DNA from: Gluconobacter morbifer G707
GTDB lineage: Bacteria; Pseudomonadota; Alphaproteobacteria; Acetobacterales; Acetobacteraceae
Direction of reading: 5' to 3'
Assembly (NCBI RefSeq): GCF_000234355.1
Contig: NZ_AGQV01000010.1
Location: forward strand, 340,540-404,539
Length of the DNA stretch: 64,000 bases
The notes beneath the pieces were generated by a model that worked only from the letters and a program-made list of their open reading frames with translations, had not been told where the DNA came from and searched no databases. The position numbers were made by a program, and so were the translations under genes. Shown in pieces: positions 46,735 to 55,029 of this stretch; within the stretch, counting starts at the first letter, position 1; each line of letters opens with the position of its first letter.

Positions 46735-47730
46735 TCAGGAAACCTGGAAGCCATGGCAGAAGCGGTCTTCCTCATCAATCCAGATCGTATTGAAACCCGT
46801 TGAAACGGCACTCCCCTCAATGACGGGGATAATCGCCTGGTGTCCCTCCAGCATCGTTTCTTCCGCAACCGTTCCCTTGAAGGCACTGCGGATATAACTT
46901 TCATGAGTGAAGACATCCCCCACCTTCAGAGCACCCTTGTGATGCAGATGGGCCAGTCGCGCCGAGGTTCCTGTCCCGCAGGGACTGCGATCGATGGCAT
47001 GATCACCATAAAAGACGGCGTTTCGTCCATAGTCAGCGGTTGTATCCCTGTCGACCCATAGGACATGACTCACACCCCGGATACGTTCATCAAGCGGATG
47101 AACCGGCGTGATTGCCGCCTGCATCCGTTCACGAATTATTGGACTGAGTTCCAGAATGCGCCGGGCACCGAGCTGATCCAGACTTTCATAGTTCCCCTGC
47201 GGCTCGACAATGGCATAGAAATTTCCGCCATAAGCAATATCCACCATCAAAGGACCCAGACCAGGTACATCGATCTTCAGCCCCGTCTCTGCGACATAGG
47301 CAGGCACATTCCGGATCGCCACGCTCCGTACGCGACGGCTCTCCTCGGTATAAGTAATGTCAATAATTCCCGCCGGGACCTCAAGTCGAAGTTTCCCGGG
47401 GACCCGAGGAACAAGCAATCCATGCTCCAGCCCGAAAGTCACCAGCCCGATCGTCCCATGTCCGCACATCGGCAGACAGCCACTGGTTTCAATGAACAGG
47501 ATCCCTCCATCGGTATCCGCCTGCGTCGGTGGGTAGAAGAACCCGCCGGACATCATGTCATGACCGCGCGGTTCAAAGCACAGCCCGGTCCGTATCCAGT
47601 CAAACCGTTCCAGAAAATCCTGCCGGCGTTCGCCCATGGAAGCCCCGCGCAGAAGGGGCGCGCCGCCACAGATGAGACGAACAGGATTTCCGGCCGTGTG
47701 CCCGTCAATGCAAAAAAACGTATGCCGCAT
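46735..47730 (-). CDS. 4-hydroxyproline 2-epimerase (proline racemase family)
   Basis: The 331-residue enzyme turns trans-4-hydroxy-L-proline into cis-4-hydroxy-D-proline. Both catalytic cysteines are present: Cys89 in LPMCGHGTIG and Cys251 in RSPCGTGTSARLA. This separates epimerases/racemases from the trans-3-hydroxyproline dehydratases, which have Thr at the second place. Other marks are DGHTAGNPVRLI at the N-terminus and GGNFYAIV. The gene is the third of the minus operon, 44 bases after the second DUF885 gene. Its product is the first enzyme of the hydroxyproline route encoded around it. Confidence 0.93.
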   Translation of the reverse strand: MRHTFFCIDGHTAGNPVRLICGGAPLLRGASMGERRQDFLERFDWIRTGLCFEPRGHDMMSGGFFYPPTQADTDGGILFIETSGCLPMCGHGTIGLVTFGLEHGLLVPRVPGKLRLEVPAGIIDITYTEESRRVRSVAIRNVPAYVAETGLKIDVPGLGPLMVDIAYGGNFYAIVEPQGNYESLDQLGARRILELSPIIRERMQAAITPVHPLDERIRGVSHVLWVDRDTTADYGRNAVFYGDHAIDRSPCGTGTSARLAHLHHKGALKVGDVFTHESYIRSAFKGTVAEETMLEGHQAIIPVIEGSAVSTGFNTIWIDEEDRFCHGFQVS

Positions 47731-47774
47731 GGCGTTTAGTCCGTAGCAGAGTTTTATATCGTTTTCAGAGTGGG

Positions 47775-49571
47775 CTATTGCGCCTGTTGGCCTGATGCTA
47801 CGGCATAGGGAGAACGCCCACCACCCTGGATGAAACGGTCGATTGCACTATCCAGCACCGGCAGAGGAACAGATCCGGTCGCAAGAACCGCATCGTGGAA
47901 CGCACGGATATCGAAAGCCTTCCCCAAGGCCTTCTGGGCACGTGCACGGTTCCGGCGAATATCAGTCTCTCCCAGATAATAGGAAAGCGCCTGAGCAGGC
48001 CACGCGATGTATCGATCGACTTCAGTGTCGATTTCATGTTCGGAAAGCGCCGTGTTCTCACGCAGATACGCCCGCGCCTGCTCCCGGCTCCAATGGAAAT
48101 GATGCAACCCGGTATCGACGACCAGACGTGCCGCCCGCCATGCCTGATAGGAGAGATACCCGAAGCGGTCATATGCCGTTTCGTAGATCCCCATTTCGTT
48201 GCCGAGATATTCGCAATACAGCGCCCAGCCTTCCCCATAGGCCGAAATATAGTTGAACCGGCGATAGGGGGGCACTTCCGGCTGTTCTTCCGCCAGGGAC
48301 AATTGCAGGGAATGCCCTGGTGAGGATTCATGTAGCGTCAGTGCTGGAAGAGCATAAAGTGGGCGTGATGGCAGATCATAGGTGTTCACCAGATAGACAT
48401 GCGCGCCACCACGCCCGGCGGTATAGACCGGCGCCACATCCGCGGGAACAGGCTCGATCGTGAAACGCCCTCGTGGCAGACGTCCGATGAAATCGCCAAC
48501 CTTCCCGTCAACCCGCTTGGCCAGCCATGCGGCATCTTTCAGCAATTCATCACCGGTCTTTGGATAGAACTGCGGGTCAGTCCGCAGAAATTTCAGGAAA
48601 GCCGGAAAATCGCCTTTGAAACGCGTTTCTGTTATGACGTCTAGCATCTGCCTGTGCAGGCCCGCGACTTCCTTCAGCCCGATCTGATGAATCTCGTCCG
48701 GGCTCATATCCAACGTAGTGTATTCCCGGATCTGCGAGCGGTAATATGCAGCCCCATCTGGCTGATCTTCTGCCGCCAGCGATACACGGGCATGAGGGAA
48801 ATATTCGTCCTTCATGAACGCATATAGCGTCCTGTAAGCCGGAATGACGGTGTCACGAATGGCTGCCAGACCATCCTTTCGCAAGGCTTTCTGTGTCTTG
48901 GGTGGAATACCGTCCGGGAAATGCAGGAAAGGCGGAGCGAACGCGCTTTTTTCCGGCGTGACAGCGGCCATTTTCTCCAGATCGCGGAGCCTCTGCTCTA
49001 CAATAAGCTTAGGCTGAACAAATCCGCGCGCCATACCACCTTTCATGGCGGCAATCTCATCAGCGAAATACCGACCTGTTTCTCGCAGGCGACTGATATA
49101 GTCGCGGTAGTCTTTTTCGGCCAGAAACGAGACGTCAGAAGGAGGCAGGTCACTCCAGAAACCAGAATCCGCATCAAACGGGATCTGCCAGACCTTCATT
49201 TTCTGATCTTCCAGCAGGACCATCAACTGCTGCTTGTAGACCGCGTAATTTACCTGATCCTGCGCGGAAAGCTGCTGCACAGGTATGGCGTTGAGTTTCT
49301 CCAGCGTTCTGGTCCATGTTTCAAGTCGAACCTGCTGCGTACCAGGATCTTCTTTAGGTAGATGCGCCGCCGGCTTACCATCCAGTAGACTGCCCTGAAG
49401 CTCCATCCGCCAGCCCCATTCCTGCTCATACAGATCATGGAAAGCTTTTTGTGCGGTATTATCCGTCGCAGCTCTCGCCTGCACCAAGCCAATACTGCCC
49501 AACAGGGCTACCGTCGCCATCAGAGCCAGACATCTGAAACCTGAAACAGGCGGTGCGCAACAAACCCGCAT
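47775..49571 (-). CDS. DUF885 family metallopeptidase, exported (second of two)
   Basis: The 598-residue protein has a signal peptide (CLALMATVALLGSIGLVQARA) and the DUF885 zinc motif HESSPGH at residues 414-420. Further signatures are NYISAYGEGWALYCEYLGNEMG and ARLVVDTGLHHFHWSREQA. It is the paralog of the protein at 44866-46680. Two such peptidases flanking a hydroxyproline epimerase point to work on peptides rich in proline or hydroxyproline. Cleavage specificity cannot be read from the sequence. Confidence 0.85.
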   Translation of the reverse strand: MRVCCAPPVSGFRCLALMATVALLGSIGLVQARAATDNTAQKAFHDLYEQEWGWRMELQGSLLDGKPAAHLPKEDPGTQQVRLETWTRTLEKLNAIPVQQLSAQDQVNYAVYKQQLMVLLEDQKMKVWQIPFDADSGFWSDLPPSDVSFLAEKDYRDYISRLRETGRYFADEIAAMKGGMARGFVQPKLIVEQRLRDLEKMAAVTPEKSAFAPPFLHFPDGIPPKTQKALRKDGLAAIRDTVIPAYRTLYAFMKDEYFPHARVSLAAEDQPDGAAYYRSQIREYTTLDMSPDEIHQIGLKEVAGLHRQMLDVITETRFKGDFPAFLKFLRTDPQFYPKTGDELLKDAAWLAKRVDGKVGDFIGRLPRGRFTIEPVPADVAPVYTAGRGGAHVYLVNTYDLPSRPLYALPALTLHESSPGHSLQLSLAEEQPEVPPYRRFNYISAYGEGWALYCEYLGNEMGIYETAYDRFGYLSYQAWRAARLVVDTGLHHFHWSREQARAYLRENTALSEHEIDTEVDRYIAWPAQALSYYLGETDIRRNRARAQKALGKAFDIRAFHDAVLATGSVPLPVLDSAIDRFIQGGGRSPYAVASGQQAQ

Positions 49572-49670
49572 AGTGCAAAACCCTTTCCGTCCGGAATGAT
49601 GATTTCATGACTAAAACAACTTTCCGGACAACAGATCAGATAACAAGAGGCCAGCTGGATATAAAAGCGA

Positions 49671-50576
49671 TTAGCTCAACTGGGGACGACTTGCGGCCGC
49701 GGTTTCCACCATATCAATCACCTGCTTGCGACGCTCTCCTTCAAGCGGCAGACGCGGCGAGCGGACCCGCTCATTACCACGCCCCATCACCTGCTCGGCA
49801 AGTTTGATGGACTGCACAAGATCATGCGCGGCATCCAAATGCAGCAGCGGCATAAACCAGCGATAGATCCGCAGAGCTGTTTCGATATCGCCACGCGCAA
49901 GAGATTCAACCAATGCCACGGACTCCTGCGGGAACGCACTGGTTAACCCGGAAATCCAACCCTTGGCACCAAGCGTCAGCCCTTCGAACGCCACGTCGTC
50001 CAGTCCCGCCATCATCAGGAAGCGGTCACCGAAGCGGTTGGGCACATCGGTATAACGCCGCGTATCGGAAGAACTCTCTTTCAGACCGACGATGGTCTTG
50101 CAATCTTCCAGCTCCGCCAGAACGTCCAGTTCGACGTTTACACGATACGAGGTTGGATTGTTGTAGATAATGATTGGAAGGTCAGTAGCCTGCGAGATCG
50201 CACGAAAATGCGCAACAAGTTCATGCGGCTTGGGCACATACACCATGGCCGGCAAGACCATTAGTGCATCGGCGCCGCTTTTTGCCGCCTGTCTGGCGAA
50301 TGCCACAGCACGTGGCGTCGTCATTTCGGACACACCGACAAAAAGCGGGGCACGCGTTCCCGCAACTTCCCGCGCAGCTTCCAGAATCTGCACCTTTTCT
50401 TCGGGTTCAAGCGAGTTGTTCTCGCCACATGTTCCCATCATGACCAAACCATGCACACCATCATTGATCAGTGCATCGATCACCTTCTGCGTGCCACTCA
50501 GGTCAACGGACAGGTCTTCGTTGAACTGAGTGGTAACTGCCGGGAAAACACCTTCCCAAGTCATTTCCAGAGCCAT
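49671..50576 (-). CDS. DapA-like 1-pyrroline-4-hydroxy-2-carboxylate deaminase
   Basis: The 301-residue protein is a class I aldolase-fold enzyme of the dihydrodipicolinate synthase family. The Schiff-base Lys lies in IVGLKESSSDTRRY, the Tyr in IIYNNPTSYRVNV, and the carboxylate-binding loop in MGTCGENNSL. By context it removes ammonia from 1-pyrroline-4-hydroxy-2-carboxylate to give 2-oxoglutarate semialdehyde. The start at 50576 was chosen because AAGGTGG stands 8 bases before it; the ATG six codons earlier overlaps that site. First gene of the minus operon, with operator site 3 at 50611. Confidence 0.87.
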   Translation of the reverse strand: MALEMTWEGVFPAVTTQFNEDLSVDLSGTQKVIDALINDGVHGLVMMGTCGENNSLEPEEKVQILEAAREVAGTRAPLFVGVSEMTTPRAVAFARQAAKSGADALMVLPAMVYVPKPHELVAHFRAISQATDLPIIIYNNPTSYRVNVELDVLAELEDCKTIVGLKESSSDTRRYTDVPNRFGDRFLMMAGLDDVAFEGLTLGAKGWISGLTSAFPQESVALVESLARGDIETALRIYRWFMPLLHLDAAHDLVQSIKLAEQVMGRGNERVRSPRLPLEGERRKQVIDMVETAAASRPQLS

Positions 50577-50610
50577 CCGGGGCCACCTTATCATTGGTTA
50601 TATAAATTAT

Positions 50611-50622
50611 ATCGTATACGTA
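50611..50622. promoter_or_regulatory. GntR operator, site 3 (hydroxyproline catabolic operon)
   Basis: ATCGTATACGTA: left half perfect. It lies 35 bases upstream of the deaminase start in the 236-base divergent region. Confidence 0.78.
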
Positions 50623-50767
50623 ACACGCCTTCTAAAACCCGTAAAGCGACTCTTCTTCCCATCTCGAAAAAAGCAATCTCCTCTCAGATAGAATAACCTC
50701 ACCGAACGAGTTACATTATTATATCGAACTCAGAACGGATCACTTGTCCCGACACAAAAAACCGTCT

Positions 50768-50779
50768 ATCGTATACGCA
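50768..50779. promoter_or_regulatory. GntR operator, site 4 (peptidase operon)
   Basis: ATCGTATACGCA: left half perfect. It lies 34 bases upstream of the GTG start of the first M24 peptidase, the same distance as at sites 1 and 3. Confidence 0.75.
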
Positions 50780-50812
50780 ATTATCTTCCGTCTTGAGGCT
50801 GGAAAAGTATCC

Positions 50813-51970
50813 GTGAGCAACTCAGACCTTCTGCCTGTCCCACCTGCTTTTATCAACGCAGCATCCTTCACGCAGCGTATCCACACGGCACAGAAGCACC
50901 TGGAAGCCGCGGGTCTAGACGCCCTTGCAGTCAATGCAGGAAACAGTCTGCGCTATTTCACCGGCATCCCCTGGGATGCAACAGAGAGGCTGGTTACGCT
51001 CGTCATTCCCCGCAAGGGAACACCCGTGATGGTCTGCCCGCATTTTGAAACCGGATCTTTAAAAGCCTGCCTTCGGACGGAAACGGAAATATCCACATGG
51101 CAGGAAGATGAAAATCCGGCTTTGTGCGCTTTTGCTCCTTACGCCGCGGGAGCCCGCATTGCACTGGACCCGGACTTCACCCTCGGCGCCGTCACCGCCA
51201 TGCGCACGGCCCGGCCAGACCTCATTCTCGAGGATGACAACGGGTTGATTTCCGGCATGAGAGCCTGCAAATCCCCCGAGGAAATCGCCCTGATCATGCA
51301 CGCCATGACCATAACGCTTCAGGTTCACAAAGATGCATACGCGTTTCTGAAGCCCGGCCTTCTGGCGAGCGACATCCGTCATTTCATCGATACCCGTCAT
51401 CGGGAGCTTGGCGCGGATAACGGATCCTATTTCTGTGCCGTACAGTTTGGTTATGCCACGGCTTACCCTCACGGCATTCCAGACAATCAGGTTCTGACGG
51501 AAAACGACTTGGTTCTGATCGATACTGGCTGCCGCCTGGATGGATATCATTCCGATATCACACGCACTTTCGCTTTTGGCAAAGCTGCTCCCGAACATGA
51601 ACGTATCTGGGCCATCGAAAAAGAAGCACAGTACGCAGCTTTCAATGCAGCCCAGATCGGAGCACCATGTCATGAGGTAGATGAAGCGGCCCGTGCTATC
51701 CTTGTCCGCCATGGTCTGGGCCCGGATTATACATTGCCCGGCCTCCCACACCGTACCGGTCACGGTGTCGGCCTCTCCATTCATGAAGCGCCTTATCTCG
51801 TCCGCGGCAACGCCACGCCCCTCAAGGCCGGACATTGCATGTCCAACGAACCTATGATCGTTGTTCCAGAACAGTTTGGCATTCGCCTTGAAGATCATTT
51901 TTATATGACTGAAGAAGGCCCACGCTGGTTCACTGAACCTGCACACAGTTTCACCGCCCCGTTCAACTGA
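50813..51970 (+). CDS. M24 family Xaa-Pro peptidase (prolidase-like)
   Basis: The 385-residue cytoplasmic enzyme has a creatinase-like N-terminal domain and a C-terminal pita-bread domain with all five metal ligands: Asp in LIDTGCRLDG, Asp in HSDITRTF, His in RTGHGVGLSIHE, Glu in SNEPMIV and Glu in IRLEDHF. It should cut X-Pro, or here X-hydroxyproline, bonds. The start is taken as GTG at 50813 with GGAAAAG before it. A TTG at 50744 would extend the frame through operator site 4 and is unlikely. First gene of the plus operon. Confidence 0.9.
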   Translation: MSNSDLLPVPPAFINAASFTQRIHTAQKHLEAAGLDALAVNAGNSLRYFTGIPWDATERLVTLVIPRKGTPVMVCPHFETGSLKACLRTETEISTWQEDENPALCAFAPYAAGARIALDPDFTLGAVTAMRTARPDLILEDDNGLISGMRACKSPEEIALIMHAMTITLQVHKDAYAFLKPGLLASDIRHFIDTRHRELGADNGSYFCAVQFGYATAYPHGIPDNQVLTENDLVLIDTGCRLDGYHSDITRTFAFGKAAPEHERIWAIEKEAQYAAFNAAQIGAPCHEVDEAARAILVRHGLGPDYTLPGLPHRTGHGVGLSIHEAPYLVRGNATPLKAGHCMSNEPMIVVPEQFGIRLEDHFYMTEEGPRWFTEPAHSFTAPFN

Positions 51971-51999
51971 ATTCCCGACCTGAAAGAAGGACATCCCGT

Positions 52000-53766
52000 A
52001 TGTCTTCTCTTCTCCTTGCAGACCGCCTGAGTGCTCTGCGCCAAGCACTGCCAAAGCTTGGCGTGGAGGGATTTTTTCTTCCCCGCAGCGATGAACATTT
52101 GGGCGAATATGTGCCTGCCTGCGCCGAGCGCCTGGCATGGCTGACTGGCTTCACCGGCAGCGCAGGACTGGCACTCGTTCTGCCAGACTCGGCGGCTGTG
52201 TTTTCCGACGGCCGATATCAGGTTCAGATGCGCCAGCAGGTTGACCAGTTGGTCTGGTCTATTGAGCACATGTATGAAACCGCACCACCTGTCTGGATGG
52301 CCGAGCATGCGAAGGGAAGAGCCATTGGCTATGACCCGCGCACCGTCAGCATTCAGGATATGGAGGCCTTCCGCAAGGCGGGGTGCCGGATGGTAGCCCT
52401 GAACCACAACCCGGTCGACGAACTGTGGAGAGATCGCCCGGCATCCCCCTCATCCCCAGTTCTAATACAACCACTTAAACTGACGGGATGGGAGAACCGG
52501 GCCAAGATCCGGGACATCGCAGACATTCTGCAGCAAAACGATCAGGACGCCGTTCTGCTGCCCGACCCGACCAGCATTGCCTGGCTGCTGAATATTCGCG
52601 GGCGGGATCTACCGTTTCTTCCGATTGCCCTCTGTTTCGCTATTCTGCATGTGGACGAAACGGTCGATCTGTTCATTGATCCTTCCCGCATCGGTAGTAG
52701 CGTCAGCACTCATCTGGGCGATGCGGTCCGCGTGCGGAAACTGGCGGAGATGCCACAGGTTCTAAAAGCCTTGCACGGCAGGACTGTCCGTCTGGACCCT
52801 GCCCGCTGTCCAGTCTGGTTCGCCCTCATACTCGAAAGCGTGGATGCGGCACTCGCCCCGGATACGGACCCCTGCCTGATGCCCCGGGCCTGCAAGACGC
52901 AGGCAGAGCTGGAAGGCATGCGGCGAGCCCATCTTCTGGATGGCATTGCTCTGTGTCGCTTCCTCTGCTGGCTTGAAACACAGGGTATCGGCAAGACCGA
53001 AATTGCTATCTCAGACCATCTCCTTGCTCTGCGTCGGGAGGCTGATAGCTGCATTGGACCCAGCTTCCACACCATCACGGGCACCGGACCAAACGCCGCT
53101 ATCATGCACTATGCTCCTACGGAGGAGCACTGTGACACGGTGCAGGCCAACACCTTCCTGTTGATCGATAGTGGCGGCCAGTACAATGATGCAACGACCG
53201 ATGTCACCCGTACCGTCTGGATGGGAACCGGTACACCTCCCGAAGCATGGAAAACGCATTACACCTGCGTGCTTAAGGGGCTGATCGCCCTGCATTCGGC
53301 TGTCTTCCCGGCACACACCCATGGATACAGGCTGGACCCACTGGCCCGACTGGCACTCTGGCAGGAAGGTCTGGATTTCGATCACGGAGCCGGACATGGT
53401 GTGGGAAGTTGCCTTTCCGTTCATGAATGGCCGCTCGGTTTTACCCGACGTCCGGTGCTGGACCCGATCTGCGAGCACATGGTTCTGACCAATGAGCCGG
53501 GATTTTACGCGCCCGGTTCCCATGGCATCCGCCTGGAAAATCAGATGGAAACCTGCCTGGCACATCGAACCGAAACAGGCGACATGCTCTGCTTCAAAAC
53601 ATTAACCCTAGCCCCAATAGATCAACGCAGCATCGCGCCTTCCCGCCTGACAGACGCGGAACGGGACTGGCTGAACGACTATCACGCCGAAGTTCTGGCG
53701 CGGATAGGCCCACATCTGGCCGCAGAAGAATACACCTGGCTGGAACACGCATGTCGGAAACTGTGA
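52000..53766 (+). CDS. Xaa-Pro aminopeptidase, long form (APP1 type)
   Basis: The 588-residue M24B enzyme has three domains as in eukaryote-like aminopeptidase P: two creatinase-like domains (EGFFLPRSDEHLGEYVP at the start) and a catalytic domain. Its ligands lie in LIDSGGQYNDATTDVTRT, GAGHGVGSCLSVHE and TNEPGFYAPGSHGIRLEN. It removes one residue before proline or hydroxyproline from peptide ends. GAAGGA precedes the ATG. Its last 16 bases overlap the D-amino acid dehydrogenase gene. Having a short and a long M24 peptidase together suggests work on many different proline-type peptides. Confidence 0.92.
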   Translation: MSSLLLADRLSALRQALPKLGVEGFFLPRSDEHLGEYVPACAERLAWLTGFTGSAGLALVLPDSAAVFSDGRYQVQMRQQVDQLVWSIEHMYETAPPVWMAEHAKGRAIGYDPRTVSIQDMEAFRKAGCRMVALNHNPVDELWRDRPASPSSPVLIQPLKLTGWENRAKIRDIADILQQNDQDAVLLPDPTSIAWLLNIRGRDLPFLPIALCFAILHVDETVDLFIDPSRIGSSVSTHLGDAVRVRKLAEMPQVLKALHGRTVRLDPARCPVWFALILESVDAALAPDTDPCLMPRACKTQAELEGMRRAHLLDGIALCRFLCWLETQGIGKTEIAISDHLLALRREADSCIGPSFHTITGTGPNAAIMHYAPTEEHCDTVQANTFLLIDSGGQYNDATTDVTRTVWMGTGTPPEAWKTHYTCVLKGLIALHSAVFPAHTHGYRLDPLARLALWQEGLDFDHGAGHGVGSCLSVHEWPLGFTRRPVLDPICEHMVLTNEPGFYAPGSHGIRLENQMETCLAHRTETGDMLCFKTLTLAPIDQRSIAPSRLTDAERDWLNDYHAEVLARIGPHLAAEEYTWLEHACRKL

Positions 53767-55004
53767 CACCTGCGCTTCCTCCACCCCGTTCCGTGCTCGT
53801 ACTGGGCGGAGGGATAGTGGCACGATGCTGCGCCCTGCGTCTTCAGGAACAGGGATACGCCGTCACACTTGTGGCCAAACCGGACCTTGCACCTCCCTCA
53901 TGGGGCAATGCCGGCCACATCGCCACGGAACAGACGCAGGTTCTGGCGCGTCTCTCCACCGCGTCCCGCGTATTGACGGACCTTTTCCCCCGAGGCCCTG
54001 TAGCACTGGACTGGCGCAATATCCCGGCATGGCTGCCGTGGTCTTTCCGCTTCCTGCACGCCTGTCGCCCCACCATCGTCCGTCAGGGAGATTCTGCCCT
54101 GAAGAACCTCATGGCAGATGCACTACCCGCATGGAAACGACTGACTGAAACCCTGGACAGGCCGGACCTGATTGATCTGCGCGGCATTATCAAGCTCTGG
54201 GAAGGTGCTACCGCCGAGCGGAGCGCCACTGCGTCCCTGCAAACAGACAACAGCTTCATCACAGCCACGCGCGTCGAAACCAGACTGATAGACATTTTCA
54301 ACCAGACACTGGCTTCTCCGGTAAGGGCCGGAGTCCATTTCGCAGGTACGGCGCACATCACAAGCCCCCGCGAGATTCTCGACACGCTTCTCGCACGGTT
54401 TACGCTATCTGGCGGTGTGCACGTGCCAGCCATGGCTCTGAGCATCAACCATGCGACGAGGAACGTCCACGTCAAAACCACGGACGGTGATCTCGTCGCG
54501 GACCGGGTCATCGTGGCCTGTGGCATCCGCTCAGGTTCCTTGCTCCCGCGGGTCACTGTTCCCCTCATGGCTGAACGTGGATATCACGTGGAATGGGATC
54601 ATGGTGGCCGCTGGACGCTCCCAAACGTGGTGTTTGAAGATCGGGCCGTTGTTGTCACCCGCTTCGGATCGCGATTGCGTGCAACGTCCTTTGTCGAATT
54701 CACACGGGATGCTTCCAGACCGGACCCATGCAAATGGCACCGGCTGGAAGCACATGTCAGGGAGCTTGGCCTCCCCGTCAAATCTGCTTTCAGCCGCTGG
54801 CATGGCTCACGGCCCACATTGCCAGATTACCTGCCTGCCCTTGGCACTCTCCGCCATGCCCCGCGCATCATCGCAGCCTATGGACACAACCATCTGGGTC
54901 TCACCCTTGCCCCCGTTACGGCAGAGTTAATAACCACGCACCTCCTGCATGGCACGCCTCTGCCAACACCGTTCAATCCCGACAGGTTCAGCCTGTCATC
55001 CTGA
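53751..55004 (+). CDS. FAD-dependent D-hydroxyproline dehydrogenase (DadA-like)
   Basis: The 417-residue flavoprotein has the FAD motif VLVLGGGIVARCCALRLQEQG, the PPSWGNAGHIATEQ segment typical of bacterial D-hydroxyproline and D-amino acid dehydrogenases, and the C-terminal SRPTLPDYLPALG with AYGHNHLGLTLAP. It should oxidise cis-4-hydroxy-D-proline to 1-pyrroline-4-hydroxy-2-carboxylate at the membrane, passing electrons to the respiratory chain. It overlaps the peptidase gene by 16 bases, so translation is coupled. The usual Gly after GGGIV is Ala here, a small oddity. Confidence 0.88.
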   Translation: MSETVTPALPPPRSVLVLGGGIVARCCALRLQEQGYAVTLVAKPDLAPPSWGNAGHIATEQTQVLARLSTASRVLTDLFPRGPVALDWRNIPAWLPWSFRFLHACRPTIVRQGDSALKNLMADALPAWKRLTETLDRPDLIDLRGIIKLWEGATAERSATASLQTDNSFITATRVETRLIDIFNQTLASPVRAGVHFAGTAHITSPREILDTLLARFTLSGGVHVPAMALSINHATRNVHVKTTDGDLVADRVIVACGIRSGSLLPRVTVPLMAERGYHVEWDHGGRWTLPNVVFEDRAVVVTRFGSRLRATSFVEFTRDASRPDPCKWHRLEAHVRELGLPVKSAFSRWHGSRPTLPDYLPALGTLRHAPRIIAAYGHNHLGLTLAPVTAELITTHLLHGTPLPTPFNPDRFSLSS

Positions 55005-55029
55005 TTTCACGAAAAGACAAGGATTTTTC

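Noticed and set aside
46735..47730. Alternative call of trans-3-hydroxyproline dehydratase or proline racemase
   Set aside because: Both active-site positions are Cys, which excludes the dehydratase; the neighbouring deaminase, D-hydroxyproline dehydrogenase and semialdehyde dehydrogenase genes favour 4-hydroxyproline epimerase over proline racemase.
49671..50576. Call of dihydrodipicolinate synthase (lysine biosynthesis)
   Set aside because: The fold is shared, but the operon with hydroxyproline genes and the GntR operator point to the catabolic deaminase.
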